A stretch of 64,000 bases of DNA from Parietaria judaica. Lineage: Eukaryota; Streptophyta; Magnoliopsida; Rosales; Urticaceae. A program made the translations under genes and the position numbers. The stretch is taken from NCBI GenBank assembly GCA_954871525.1, contig OX940870.1, positions 9,517,501 through 9,581,500 on the forward strand, written 5' to 3'. A model generated the notes under the pieces. That model was not told the origin of the DNA. It ran no database searches and saw nothing but the letters and a program-made list of their open reading frames with translations. Below, piece by piece: positions 1-13,665 of the stretch (positions are counted from its first letter, which is position 1; every line of letters begins with the position of its first letter).

Positions 1-624
1 TAGTAGGAGGTGCTTTTGAAATTTTCGAAAAATCTAAACAGTAAAATAAAAATAAAAAAATCCAATTCATACTTCTGGCAATTTCATACTTATAACCGAT
101 CGTTTGAATTGTTTTAGTCACAATCATTCTAAATTTCCGTACCTAAACTCTCTCAGGTTTGCGCAAGCATAATACATGTTCTAATAAATTTCTTATAAAA
201 TGAAATGAAGTCTATAAATTAGTAATTAACTTCAAACCAAGAAAATGTAATAAAAGAAATAGAAATTGTAATAAATGCTCATTTTGTGTAGAAGGAAATG
301 CCCATTTATGAGAGTGGTGGGTATTTTTCTTAAACTTTTTACACAAAATTAGCATTTTTTAAAATAACACTAAAATCATATCAGTACCCGAAGCCGGTAT
401 ATGAAATCAATATAAAAGTTTCGCCGCTTTTGAAATCATAACCAAATAAGCCCACTAAAACTTGGCCCACTACTTTCAGGCCCAATAAGCCCAATGGCCA
501 ATAATAGCCTTACCAAAATTCCCCGCCAAAACGTGTTCTCTGCCCAATCTCGCCGCCGATAAACCGGAAACGCCGATCGGACCTCGCCGGAATGTCGGCG
601 AAACTGATCGTCGGAGGCTAACAC
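1..624. other. AT-rich 5' flank, no gene seen
   Basis: No coding region is supported here. The sequence is AT-rich up to about 430 and then becomes GC-richer towards the OSB start codon at 625. The last 200 bases are probably promoter and leader of that gene. I see no clear TATA box. Confidence 0.5.
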
Positions 625-1858
625 ATGAGGGCCGTTCAGGTTCGTCTTCGTCCCCGAGCTGAGTCGTCGATTCCGTCTCTCCGGCGATTCCTCGTTCCCT
701 TCTGCTCGCCGTCGTCGGGCGATTCGAGCCCTAGGGTTTCGAATTCGTTCTCCGAAGAGCCAGAAGGAAGCAGCGGAGTCTACAGGCACACGCTCAAGTT
801 CCAGAGGCCGACCACGGTCACGCGGCGACCCGAGCTGCGCAACTCCGCGAGCTTCATCGGCACTTTGGTTAGACCTCTGACGCCAAGCGGCGCCGAGAAT
901 GAAGAAATTCGCGCTTACACTTTTCTGAGAGTCAGCGATTCTCCCTTGTCAAGAGAGAGCTTCCTGTGAGTTTGTATATGTCCGAACATGTTTGTCTTAT
1001 CACTGAGCTTTATTGTCTGTTCTTTTTTTATACTGAATTCAGCCTAATGCTCGATCAATTACACTGCTTTAGCTATAAGTTTAGGCAAGAATTTGGAAAG
1101 AAAGTATTTGATTATGGCTTATTGATAATACTTTTGAATGTAGAAACTGAGGAGATTAAAGGGTTTGATACTAAGTTGATATGATTCTGGACAGGGTGTT
1201 ATTACAAATGCGGGATAAGATGGCCGAAATCTGTTTCGAACATCTAAAGGAGAACGATTTTATTTATGTTTCGGGTCATCCAGGAACTTCTACAAAAGCC
1301 GATCGGAACGGGAACATCAGATTGCTTTTCAAGGTCTGGAATGCTTCATATCTTAAACAACTGAGACTAATTATGTGTATGTAGATATGTCTCTTGGTTT
1401 GTTTCTAAAAAAGGTTCTTTCTTGCACTTTTCAGGTTATAGTGAAGGAGTTGAATTATGTGACAGGAATGCGTGGTTCGAGTGCTCAATCCGGTAAAGAC
1501 TTATCTTTCTATAGCTATTTCTATATGTTGTTGCGGTTTTCCTCTTCTCATCTGCGGCTTTTTATTCGGAAAATTAGGTGAACTTACTAGTTTGGAGAGG
1601 TACAAGAATCGACTGAACTTATGGCAAGTCTTCTTTTCGAGCCCGTATGAATGGTGGGATAACAGGAAAGATAAATTAAATCCAAAGCTCCCTGATTTTA
1701 AGCATAAAGATACCGGTGAAGCTCTCTGGTTGACGCCAAATGATCCACCATGGATAAAGAAACAGCTGCGAATTCTAGATGCAAAGATGGCAGACCCGGG
1801 CCAGGTTGAACTCAGGTCACGCCATTCCCGAGTTTCTAAATGGGAATACGATGATTAG
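625..1858 (+). CDS. OSB1: Organellar ssDNA-binding protein, OSB1-like
   Basis: Four exons fit in phase: 625-965, 1195-1333, 1435-1492 and 1578-1858, giving 272 residues. The N-terminus is rich in Arg and Ser with almost no acidic residues (MRAVQVRLRPRAESSIPSLR), as expected of a mitochondrial or plastid transit peptide. Residues about 75-175 form the OB-fold (SSB/PriB-like) part, including LKENDFIYVSG and VIVKELNYV. Residues about 203-232 hold a single C-terminal PDF motif (YEWWDNRK, then PDFKHKDTGEALWL). OSB proteins are known to bind single-stranded organellar DNA and to restrain recombination of plant mitochondrial DNA. One PDF motif and the short length suggest OSB1 rather than the multi-PDF members; this is inference. 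All introns are short with GT..AG ends. The fourth exon could also start after the AG at 1590, but only the AG at 1577 keeps frame. Confidence 0.88.
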
Positions 1859-4429
1859 GGAAAAGACTCAGATGGAGGACACATGCGTGGTAATAACTTT
1901 GCCCTTTACATTTAATTCATATTGGGAATTAGTTTTGTATATATGTACGATTTTCTGTACTAAGAACTACGGTTATCGAACCAGCCAAGAAATCATCGCG
2001 GTATTAGGATATTAGGTAATGTTGAGCTCATATTCTTTGATTGGTAAATTTAGTGTAGGATTTATCTTCTCTACGATCCCATCAACATTATATTCATAAC
2101 ACAAAAATGGAGGTTTAAGTTGTTCTGCTTGCTGTTTTGGGACGTTTAAGAGTACGTAGATGTAAGTTAATTAGCCCTGCAATATATACTCAGGACCGAA
2201 ATCCAGTTTTGGAAACCCAGAACTGAAATCCAATTTTCTAGAAACTAATAAACCCCATTTTTACTAACGGATTGTTAAACTAGACAGTCGGATTGAGATC
2301 CAAAAGGTCCAGATTGGCTAGTCATTTATTATATGTTTTTACGGAACCGGAAATCCCAGTTCGCTTTTTACAAAACTTACGGTCTTCGGAATCTGTGAAT
2401 CCCAGTGTTAAGGGCATTAATGGAGGTCCAGTAATGCATGGAATAGAACCAGACTTCTGAATTGGCAGTATCAATCGTACGATGCTCTTGATAGTGACGC
2501 ATTTCTACTCCATTGATTTATGCCATTCAATGTGCTTATAATCTTATCGGCTAACACAAGAATCTTATTGACTTTTTGGGTCTCAGTCAAGGAAGTCTAG
2601 AAACTCTATATTTGGCTATTTGCTCATTGAATTACTGAATGTCTGGTTTTCTCCTTGATCCATTCCTTGTCAATTACATCCCGTTTTCACACTCACCATA
2701 ATTAATCACTACCGTAGTAACAAAACATTTACCAGTGTAAACTTTTGCTTAGTATTATTTAAGTTCTCATTCCGAAGTGTTCTCAATATTTTCTTCAGTG
2801 TTGTTCTTTAGATCCTATCATTTTGGCCTATAGTTGATTCTTTAGGCCCGGAAACCGGTTTTCTTACTCGGAGGTGGAAAATACATGGTTTAAAAGGATC
2901 CGCTTTTTTTCTTCGATACCCGGATTATGGATCTGGATAACTGGATCGAACTGAAAACCGGTTTTGGTTTTCAGTTCGTAATTTTTTAAAACTGATTTTT
3001 GGAATTGGATTTTATATATTATTAATAATATATATTATATTAATAAACGCGCGTGACAATTGATCGAGAAGTGAAAATGGTTCTTTTTGACAATTTCATT
3101 CTTTACATGTTTTAAATCAATCATCAAACATTGTTTGTTTTACGATCCAGCTCTCAATTTTGGGGAAGCCGGATAGAAATTACCCGGTTTTGGAGAGCTG
3201 GATCCAGTTCCCAAAATTTTTGGTTCTCGGATTCTAGATCCGGTTCCCGAGTCTCAAAAAAGAAAAAGAAATCGAGTCTAGATCCCGGTTTCACCCGTGG
3301 TTGATAGATATTTGCTCGTTTACTAGTAGTGATTATGATAAGTGTGAAACCGGCATGTAAGTGACATAATCTGGTGGGTCTTGATACTGAATGCTCAAGA
3401 TTAAAGCGGTTTTGTTTGAGTGGTGGAGGAGAGGACTGTCATTTCACTCGTCAACCCTTAGCCCAATCGGAGGGCCACAATCGCAATATTGGGAATTAAT
3501 GCCACTCGACCTAGTTTCACTTTCACTTGCCACGTTTTGTTAAAATCTTCATGGGAATATCAATGTATTATTATCTCTTGGTAAGCTAGGGTTGAAAAAG
3601 GAGACTGAGAAAGGTTGTATTAGTTATAAACTAAGCGCGTTTATACATCAGAAAGACTGTTCTTTCTGCCTTTTGATGTGTGCTTGAAGAAAGCAAAGTT
3701 TTTATAAATTGGATCAATCATATCTTGTCGCTTTATGTGATTTGGCTCCGCGCTTTTTACTAGGGTTGAAAATGGGAACAGATACCGGCCTTTTGGCTTT
3801 TCTCGGTGCGGTTCCGGTTTTCCCGGGCCTTACAAAACAGGTCCTGTTTCAATTTTGAAAAACTTAATTTATTTTAGACAACAAGCAAGGCACGATTCAA
3901 GAAGACGTTTTAATAGGTAAGATAATTTTTACTTATGAAGTAAGATTAAAAATGTTATCGGTTAAGTCTCGGCTCCCATTTTTTGCATTTATACAAAAAG
4001 TTTGGTTTTTTGGGTCAAAACAAGTGATCACCAGATAACTACTAATAACGTAATGACAGAGTAATAATAATGTAAGATTTTTATAAAAAAGAAATCAATT
4101 TAAGGATTTTCTTAAGGTGTTAAATTGAGATTGGTGTAAATGTGACGTGATTGCATATATATTATGTATATGTACGATTGTACATATAGCTTGCTTAGCA
4201 CGTATAATTATTAATTAATATATGGCCTAAATTTTTTGTTCCAAACTCAGCGGCAACAAGTAATGTCATCGTAAGTCAAAATGGTTGGGCATCACTGAAT
4301 ATCAATTAGCTGACTTTTTTTTTTTACCGCATAGTTATTAAGTCCACGTCACATATTTAACTAATGTAATTAAATAAAGGAAGAGTAAGTCAAATACTAT
4401 AATAATAGTTTAAGCAAGTAAATACAAAC
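1859..4429. other. Intergenic, decayed repeats
   Basis: No gene is supported. Blocks around 2840-3300 and 3760-3840 repeat CCGGTT-rich and GGATCC-rich phrases, and one carries AGGGTTGAAAATGGGAAC, which resembles ends of plant hAT-type elements. I could not define termini or a target duplication. Confidence 0.4.
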
Positions 4430-4434
4430 ACAAG

Positions 4435-5416
4435 TGTTGATGCCGTTTTTTGGATCAAACACTGTTGAGGCCCAAGTTGTGGATTTTGGGCCTGGCCCAA
4501 TGTCGTTTGATGACGTGGCGGGCTTCTGATGACTTTGGATGGGCCTCCGGCTGGCCTTGTTGCGAGGAAGACAGATTTTGCCCCCTCTGTTGACTTCGGT
4601 GGGCCGCGTTGACTTTGATGGGCCCCGTTGACTTTATGTTGAATTTGATGGCCCTGTTACGGGGACGACAGATTTTCCCTCCCTCTTGCTCTCTCTCGGC
4701 GTATGAGTGATACGGATTCCGAGCGGAGTTCCTGGCACTGGGATCGAAACCTATCGTAGCCGTTCGAGGTCCAGCGATCCGGGGATTACTCTCCCCCTGT
4801 TACCTCAAAGCCTGGAATGGACAAGGCCAGGGATACAGGTTCGGGTATCTGAGCCTGTATTTATAATTGGATCCAGGGACTCCGGTGCAAATAAATATTG
4901 CTTCGGGAGGTCCCCGAGAACAAATTTTATATGCAAATTGAAGCCCCGGACGAGAGGAAGCCAACGCAACCGTCGGATCGCCGATCCGATCACCGACGCG
5001 CCCTCACGCGCGCGTTTTGTGCGCGCTGCTCCGCCCACGCGCTGTCCACTCGCTGGCACGCGTGGATGACGTCAGGGATGACGTGGGCGCGCGTGGAGAA
5101 GGCTGAGGGGCGAGTGGGTGGCAGAGGTGCCACGTGGCGGCTCCTGGTGGGCTCTGGGAGTGCGTGGGGCCCACAAAAAGGCTCCCGAAGTGATTTTTTG
5201 CTCCCGAACTCTTCCTGTGTCCGTTTTTCACAAATTTTATGTCGTTTTTGAGTATCTTGATATTTTTAGGAACATCTAGACACTTTATTTTACGAAAACG
5301 GGCCTCCGGAGGGTGTTTTGGATTAAAATTGACTTAATTAATTAAAGAAAAATTAATTTGATAATTTTTCTTTAATTAATTCGTTTTTAAATTAATCCCG
5401 GGATTTGCCCGTAACA
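4435..5416 (-). mobile_element. Solo LTR, 982 bp, with 5-bp TSD
   Basis: The element starts TGTTGATGCC and ends CCCGTAACA, so it has TGTT..AACA termini. It is flanked by a perfect 5-bp duplication ACAAG at 4430-4434 and 5417-5421. No internal domain is present, so this is a solo LTR left by LTR-LTR recombination. A TATA-like motif readable on the minus strand near 4863-4870 suggests minus orientation (inference). The middle, about 4950-5170, is GC-rich. Its part at 5160-5400 has a diverged inverted relative near 36890-37110. Confidence 0.8.
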
Positions 5417-5421
5417 ACAAG

Positions 5422-6602
5422 TATGTGGATATGACTGTATTAAGTCGAAAAACTATAGAGCATATGATAAAATAAATGGTAAGTTTGAACAAGTCTATGC
5501 ACATGCCATGACATATATGTTGTTCGTAGTTTATACCTTCCTAGTTAAGCCACAGAAGGTGATATTTTATAAGCCTTCTCTTTTGGCTCATGATAATGAT
5601 ATGTATATGTTTTATTATTTTATTTTAGTTTTGTGCAACAATACTCAACGCGTGATTAGAAAATGGGAAATAATGTGTCACAGTTGCTAATAGAGATGAT
5701 GCTTATAAATAAATAAATGAGTGACGAGGAGTGAGGTCATAAAAGATTTCAATCATATTGGAAATGTTGAATAAAGCAATTCAAGTGGAACTTGGCTACG
5801 TGGGTACTTTTAAAGTTTTAACACTGTGCCCCCTCCGTGGGTCCTACTCCTACTCATGATAAATTGACAATGGACCCACTTGAATTGAACTCCAGGGTGC
5901 GATAGAAGAGGGCTAAACTGAATGAAAGTACAAAAACTAGGTGTAGATGACTATTTTGAAGGGATACAGGGCTTATATTGTATTTTGTTATTTGTTAGCG
6001 GGCGATCAAAGTGGGCTAAACTGAAGAATATCAATTAATCAGGGTATAGCTGGACACTTTCTTTGAAATTTGAAAGGCTCATCGTAGTCCATACTCCATA
6101 GTCCATACTGTAAAGATATTTTTGTTTTTCTTGATACTTATTTTTTTTTTTTAAACAATACATATTTGAGAATTGAGACATTACAATACATCTAAAAGTT
6201 TATTAAATAAATTAACGAGATATAGACAGAATTTAAAAAACATAGATATCAAAAATTTATCCGCAAAAAAATTTGAATGTATTATGTATATTACCATAAA
6301 AATTAAAACATTAAATATTTTTGTTCTGTTATTAATTTTTTTATTCATTTGTGAACACTTTTTTTTTATTTGCTATTAACCTTGCTTCTATCTTAGCATC
6401 TTACATGCAAATTGTAACGAACTAGAACTAGTACAACTAACAAGGGCCAAGTTCAAAGGATCTGCTTGGGGCTAAATTGTTAGAAATACTCAAGTGGATA
6501 GGTCAAAAGTGATGAGAATGGAAAACCTAGTGCAAAATTGAAAGAAAGACAAAAGTCCAAGGGTGCATCAACATAAATAGGGAACGTAGAGAAAGCCCGC
6601 CA
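5422..6602. other. Intergenic, nothing recognised
   Basis: AT-rich sequence with short open frames only. No RNA gene, coding region or element with clear ends was seen. The last part is the promoter region of the ADR1-like gene. Confidence 0.5.
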
Positions 6603-6610
6603 TATATAAG
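6603..6610 (+). promoter_or_regulatory. TATA box of ADR1-like gene
   Basis: TATATAAG lies 89 bases before the ATG at 6699, in the position expected for a leader of about 60 bases. A short upstream ATG at 6694 opens a five-codon frame overlapping the main start, which could lower translation initiation. Confidence 0.55.
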
Positions 6611-6698
6611 TGAGAAATTTCAAGGAAGTTCATCTTCACCACCAAATCACTGAGTCAGTCAGTCAGAAACACACCACTTCTCTGTGACTGTGTATGGT

Positions 6699-9600
6699 AT
6701 GGGCGTGACGGACTTCTTCGCCGGCGAGATCGTGACGGAGCTGCTCAAGCAGCTCTTCCGGATCTCCCACAAGTCGTGCATGTACAGGCACACGGCGGAG
6801 AGCCTCCTCAACTCCATCCAGCAGCTCCTCCCCATCATCCAGGAGGTCAAGCTCTCCGGCGTCGAGCTCTGCGAATTCCGCCAGTCCCAGCTCGACCGCT
6901 TCTCCGAGCTCCTCCGCGAAGGCCTCGAGCTCTCCCAGCGCGTCCTCGCCTCCGGTCGCTGGAATGTCTACAGGAACCTCACGCTCTCCCGAAAGTTGGA
7001 GAAGCTTGAGCGGAAAGTCTCGAGGTTCGTCCAAGGACCGCTTCAGGTACTGGCTATTGCTTTTCGAATTGATATCTTTTTGCGACGATCGGTGAATGAT
7101 GGAGAGTTGAATGTGAATTGTGCTGTTCAGGTGCATCTTTTGGCGGATGTTCACCACTTGCGATTTGATACCGTTGAGCGCTTCGACCGGCTCGATCGGT
7201 CGCACGGGAGGATCGAGGAGAGGATCGAGTCGTTGCGGATCGGCGGCGGAGTGGGAGGAGGATGGGTGATGGAGGAGGTGATGAGGAGAGCGGAGGAGGA
7301 GGAGGAGATGATGAGCCTGGAGGGTAGTTTGGTCACTGTTGGGCTTGACCTGGGGAAGAAGAAGGTCAAGGAGCTTGTGATTGGGAGGGAGGACTTGAAA
7401 GTTGTCGAGATTTCCGGGATTGGTGGCTCCGGGAAGACGACGCTCGCTCGCGAGCTGTGCAAGGACCAAGATGTTCGATGTAAGTTCTGAAAGAAGGAAT
7501 TAGGAAGAGATTTTCGGGATTTTTTTATTTATTCATTGCGCCGGGAATTTTGAGTTCCGATTGGTTTGTAAAATTCATTTCAGAGTTATTCCAACTCTGC
7601 TTTAGTTAGAAATGTTCCTCCACGAATTCAATGCTGTTTTGTTCTCGAATTTCGGAATTTTTGTAGATGAAAAAATGTTACAGATACGAAATCTGCAATG
7701 AAGCACTGACATTACTAGTGTTGTTGTCCGAGACTGTTCTCTCATCATTTTTTCTTTCCTGATTTTGATTATGTAGCTCATTTCAATGGAAGGATTTTGT
7801 TCCTAACGGTATCACAGTCCCCGAACGTTGACCGTTTGAGGTCGACAATCTGGCAGTTTGTGATGGGGACGGATGGGATGAACCCGAGCTACGTGGTTCC
7901 CGAGTTCAACCTCCAGCACGCATGGAAGCAGAGCTTCCAAACCCTGATCGTCCTCGACGATGTGTGGTCGCAAAGCGACCTCGAAAAGCTTAACTTGAAG
8001 CTCCCAGGTTGCAAGACACTGGTTGTTTCTCGCTTCAACTTCCCGGCAACGGTGGTCAATGCGACCCATGAAATGGCGTTGCTGAAGGAAGACGAAGCTC
8101 TCGCCTTGTTTTGCCTCTCCGCTTTCGGTGAGAAATCCGTCCCTCCGATGGCCAATGTGAGCCTTGTCAAGCAGGTACCTAAAAACCACCAAGCTATTAT
8201 ATTCGATCCTTCTTTCGTTTCACTACCAAGCAAGCTGCTAAAATTTTATTGGTTGTTCCCTAGATTGTGGACGAGTGCAAGGGTCTTCCGCTAGCCCTGA
8301 AAATCATCGGAGCTTCTTTGCGTGACCAGTCAGAGATGTTCTGGGCGAGCGCGCGGAAGAGGTTGGCTCGGAGCGAGCCTATCTGTGAATCGCACGAGAG
8401 CCATTTGTTGGAGAGAATGGCGACAAGCGTGTCCTGTTTGTCGGACAAGGTCAGGGAATGCTTCTTGGACTTGGGCGCTTTCCCTGAGGACAAGAAGATC
8501 CCTCTCGACGTCCTCATCAGCATGTGGGTCCACCTCCACGGCATCGATGCCGAGGAAGCATTTGCAGTTCTTCACGAGCTTGCAAACAAGAATTTGCTCA
8601 CGCTTGTCAAAGATGCCCGGTAAGCCTGAGATAGCTAGTTGGCAGTTGGCACTGATGCTTTTCGAGGTTTGAGTTGTGACACTAGGATATTATTTTTTTC
8701 TTGTGGCAGTTACGGGGATTCTTACTGTGGATATTACGACATTGCTGTGACGCAACACGATGTGTTGCGAGACCTTGCTCTGCACCTCAGCAGCCGCGAG
8801 AAAGTGAGCGAGCGCAAGCGCCTGCTCATGCCGAGGCGAGACTCGGGGCTTCCCAAAGAATGGGAGAACAGCTCGGATGAGCCATTCAACGCTCGGATTG
8901 TTTCTATTCACACAGGTAAAAAAAACTTATCCTCTTTGTTGGAACCTTGTTTGTTTTGTTAGTCTTTCTCTTGCATATTAAGGACGCTTCTAACTGTTAA
9001 CAAACACAGGTGAAATGGGCGAAATGGATTGGTTCCATATGGAATTCCCGAAGGCCGAAGTCCTCATTTTAAATTTCTCGTCAGAGAAGTACCTGTTGCC
9101 TCCATTTCTGGCGGCAATGCCGAAGCTAAAGGCAGTGGTGATAATGAACTACCACTCGGCCACTGCCGTCCTTCGTAACTTCCCCGAATTATCAAGCCCG
9201 GGGAGCCTCCAAAGCCTCTGGCTCGAAAAAGTCTCGGTCCCGCAACTCTCCACCGATCCTCTTACCACCCTACGGAAGCTCTCACTCGTCCTCTGCAAGA
9301 TGAACGAGAGCCTCAATCCCCGAGCCCTAGACCTAGCCAAGACATTCCCGTCCTTGGTCGAGCTCACAATCGACCACTGCGACGACCTCTTCGAACTCCC
9401 ACCGAGCGTCGGTAAAATGACGCGTCTCAAGATCCTCAGCCTCACAAACTGCCACAACCTCCAGAACCTCCCGACCGAACTCGGACTAGCCCGGTCACTC
9501 CAGATCTTACGTCTCTACGCATGCCCGGAGCTCGGCGAGCTTCCGATCAGTCTCTGTGACCTCCATGCCCTCAAATACCTCGACGTGTCACAGTGTGTGA

Positions 9601-9836
9601 GGCTCACGCGTCTCCCTCAGGGGCTCGACCGGCTCGAGAGCTTGGAGAAGATCGACATGAGGGACTGCGCGCGGATCACGGTTTTGCCGAAGCTCACGGA
9701 GTCTCTGCGGTGCCTGCGACAGGTCGTGTGCGACGACGACATTTCGTGGCTGTGGGAGGACGCGAAGAAGTTGCTGCCGGATCTCCACATTCAGGTGGCC
9801 GAGAAATTCTACAGTCTGGACTGGCTTGATGAGTGA
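6699..9836 (+). CDS. ADR1-L: ADR1-type helper NLR (RPW8-CC NB-LRR)
   Basis: Six exons in phase: 6699-7046, 7131-7479, 7777-8174, 8264-8619, 8710-8915 and 9010-9836, encoding 827 residues. The start at 6699 gives MGVTDFFAGEI, the N-terminus typical of the ADR1-L1 group; the GTG at 6684 is not needed. Residues 1 to about 160 are the RPW8-like coiled-coil domain. The NB-ARC domain shows the P-loop GIGGSGKTT (about 212-220), kinase-2 LIVLDDVW (about 289-296), GLPL (about 371) and QHD (about 499-501) in place of MHD, a hallmark of the ADR1 family. Leucine-rich repeats fill about 553-827. Known family role: ADR1 helpers act with EDS1/PAD4 downstream of sensor NLRs and form calcium-permeable resistosomes at the plasma membrane. 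Length matches the family (about 790-820). No stop or frameshift was found, so it is probably functional. Assignment to the L1 subgroup is from memory of the N-terminus. Confidence 0.93.
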
Positions 9837-11055
9837 AATAGCCAGCCACTAAATTTTTTGTATGTACATTTGTATATTTGATTTCACAATTAGTAAAGCA
9901 TTTGTTGATCAACTTAATGCTTAATTGATAGATTTAGAAGTGTCTAGGAGAAAAGTGCAATATTTTCTTTCCTGAGGACCCTTTTGGTAATTTTTAAGTG
10001 TTTATTTTATTTTATTGATGAATTGGTCAAACATTGGCCAATAGATCCCAGGATTGGAAGAATTAAATAAAATCGTCGAATGCGTACAAAAGTTGATGCG
10101 TGGGAAAAAAATGGAACATTATTCTCCAAAGAGATCCTATTATTAGATATGCATTAACTGTTTATTTATTTATTAATGAATTGGTCAATACTCAATACTG
10201 AAAACTCAAAAGCAGTGCAATAGTAGAAATGTGGAAATAAATGGTATTCATTAAATAAGACTCTCAATTAATTAGGGGTGAAAAGGAAGCATCAACCCCA
10301 ATATTTAACTGAAATTTAGATATACACGAAACACCAAATTTATACAATTAAAACCTATTGATGATCTACATATCATTTTGATCGTTTATTATAAAATAAA
10401 CTGAACCAAAATTCAAATTACCGCATATAATTAGAGTTAAATAAATAGTTTTGTATTCTATATGCATAACGTATCAGTCTCTACTTATATAATACTTATG
10501 AATAAATTAGTTTCAAGGCTATCTTTTATCATTATTTTCTTACCTCATGATTTCTTGAAACTTCATATTATACATTTATTACTATTTTGATCGATTTTGA
10601 TATATGATTCGATGCAGTAAATTTGATTAAAATATCGATATTACGCAAACGCCGAATATGTCATGAGCGTGGTTTTAAAATAGAGTATCTAGCTATTTTA
10701 TACATAAAAAAAATGTGAAAATGCAATATTGAATTTCTTATAAAATCCGCTTATCGGCTATTAGAGAAAAATAAAATGTTAATTTTACTAGAGACCCTCT
10801 TAATCTTAGATATGTTACCAAAAATCTAAGATATGTTAATTGGTAAATTATTTAAATATTAATGAATTGGTCAAAGTGGAAGAGTCGATATATGGCATGC
10901 CAATAGCCATTTAAAATCTTGTCGATGGAAGAAATAAATGGAAATAATTAGACAAGATTCTGATATGCATACAAAATTTAATGTCTTAGAAAGAAAGCAT
11001 AACATTTTGGTATTTAATGGTCTTTATATTATACAATTATTCAGTAATATATATT
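9837..11055. other. Intergenic, very AT-rich
   Basis: 3' flank of the ADR1-like gene. No gene or bounded element is supported. The 9-bp string ATATATATT at 11047-11055 is taken as the left target duplication of the next element. Confidence 0.45.
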
Positions 11056-13338
11056 AGGGTAAATGAAGGAAATGTCTATTTGTAGCACAACGTTTCAAAA
11101 AAATATCTATTTTTATTTTTGGTAAAAAAAACCACCAACAAAATAAAATGTAGACCAATATACCCTTGTAATTTTTGGCATATTTTTTAATGAAGTGTAA
11201 AATAAAGATGTGTTGTATATTTAATTAATTAAAATTAAATAAAATATTGAGTAAACACTCGTTAGATATGAAAAAAAAAAAAAAACTGTTTTCATCCTAA
11301 TAAGTAGCAAAAAAATAACTGAATCTATTTATCCATCTATAATTAATATTCAAATAAAAATCCTTACTATTCAGCATTTTTAACGATTAGTAACTGAGTC
11401 TAATTCAAAATTTATTCGAATATAATTAGGGGTAGTATAAGTAGTATTAATTCGTAATTTAAGTTACCAATTCTAAATAGTATTATTTTAAGTTAAGTTA
11501 CGAATTGTAATTGTAATTTAACTTACAAAATTATACTAGCAAATCAATATATCTGTAAATGTCATTTAAATTACAAATTTATAATACTAAATGACTATGC
11601 CTGTATTCGTAATTATATTTACTTAACTATGTTTACGATTCTGTATTATTTTGTAACTATATTTACGATAAATTATTTTTATGTAACTATAACTATGATT
11701 CTATATTTACGATTCTGTATTTTTACGTAGCTATATTTACTAATCATCGTCCCATGTACAGGAATTAAAGACTTAAATAATTTGCAAAAATCATTTACAA
11801 AAGATTGACAAAACTGTAAATAAAATTTATGAAAAAATGACGATTAAAACAGTAAAGATATTTACAAAAATCATCTCAAAACCATTTACATACCATTTAC
11901 AACTCCAAAGCCGTGTAAAAGAACAAAAATAATTTACAAACGAAATGAAATTACATAAGTTGTAAACAATGTCAAACTGTAAATGACCCAAGCGACTAAT
12001 GAGCGCACATTGGAACTTGTTGACGCCATTGAAGGATTTGTTGATTTCATTACCTAAAGTCATACACAATAACAATTACGAATTAACATTGAGAATTCAA
12101 ACTCAAGATGAACTGTAAACACAAAGTAACTGTTGCAAATTAACTTAAAGCATAAGCACAACATTCATTACCTAAATTTTGTAAGTTAAATTACCAAAAT
12201 TTTGGTAATATAAATTACCAAACACACACTGCAATAATGAAAACACATGAAAACACATATGGATTTGAAAAAGTCTTTTTCCATCTAACATTAAAAACTG
12301 AAGTTGTATGTGCAATGATATGAAAAAGGAACAATTATAAACAGCATATGTCTCCATATTAAATAAAAAAAATGTTTGAGCCAATATTTTTTAGCAGATC
12401 TCGTAATATAAATGACCACGATTTTGGTAATTATAATTTCGAAATTATAATCAGAATTAAACTTACCATTGGTGTAACTTAAATTTCGGTAATTATAAAT
12501 ACGGATAATGTAAGATCAATGTCAAATTTAAGGAAAAATCGAATCAGAGATTTGCCCCTCAACATGAATCAAAATTAGAAACAAAATACCTTAAGATTGG
12601 TAATTATAAATACGGGTTCAAAATATATCAATCAAATTTTGCCCTAAACATGATCGATATCAGACATATTCAAAAATAAGAAACAAATTCAAAAAAGAAA
12701 TCGCTTAATCCTATACTTCCACAAGGGTTAAAGATTAATTAAACCCACATTCATAGGAATTACCCCACTTAACAAAGGAATTTGAACTTACAAGAGGGAT
12801 TGGAGAAAGCGACTGCGAGCGATGGAGGCGAGCGACCAACAAATAAGGCAACTGTGAGCGACGGAACAACGGGCGACGAAAGCTCTGTAACGGCGCGAGT
12901 CGAGACTCTCGAGGCTGTGGAGGCCGACGTCGACATTGATGGCGAACGACATAGAAGCCAAGGCGCGCAAGGGAGAGGCCCATGTTGGCCGTGGTAGTGG
13001 CTGGCGACGAGATGTGGTGGGCAAATTTAAGGGTTTGGGGAAGGAGAATAGAGAGGGGAGGGATCGGGAGGATAATAATGGGGAGGATAAAAATGGATAG
13101 AATTGATTTCAAATTTTAATTTCTAAAAAAAATAATTAAGAAAATTATAATTCCCGTAATTATAGGAAACAAATTCGAAAAAAAATCAATAAATAAAGAA
13201 ACGAAAATTAAAATTAATAACTGATAATAAGGGTAATTTAGTCAAAACTAATTAATTAATGGGTACAAATCATTTTTATGAAACTATGGATATTTCTTTT
13301 AAACATTCGGTGTTATTTGGGCATTTGGTGAGTTTTCT
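11056..13338. mobile_element. Non-autonomous MULE-like element (probable)
   Basis: The left end (about 11056-11110) and the reverse complement of the right end (about 13270-13338) share a diverged pattern including AAATG, AACG/GAATG, TTTCAAAA/TTTAAAAG and AATATC, consistent with long terminal inverted repeats. ATATATATT occurs as 9 bp on both sides (11047-11055 and 13339-13347), but it is low complexity and weak evidence alone. A GC-rich core at about 12790-13010 with open frames on both strands resembles captured host sequence. No transposase frame is seen. Confidence 0.5.
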
Positions 13339-13665
13339 ATATATATTATATATATAAACGTCGATTTCAGAGAGAAGAAGCAAAACGCGGATTGAAATAG
13401 TGAATGGAAACGTGTGGGCCCGATAATGAAGCTTCTTTACTCCATTTCATTTTCTCTCGACCATTGACATTGACGTAATGTTGAGATTAATAAAATCTCG
13501 ATTTCTTTTGACCAAATGTAGAGTCAAAGAGTAGTGATCGCTCTGCAATACGGAGTCGTTGACTTGACTTATCAAGTCTCCCTCACTCTCTTTACTTGCC
13601 CTAAAAGACAACAAGACAGATAACCTTCAATATCGCCTCAAGGCATTTTGCAAGTCAGTCGGAAC

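Noticed and set aside
12735..13112. Open frames on both strands around 12.8-13.1 kb
   Set aside because: GC-rich core of a non-autonomous element; no recognisable protein or splice context. Kept only as possible captured sequence.
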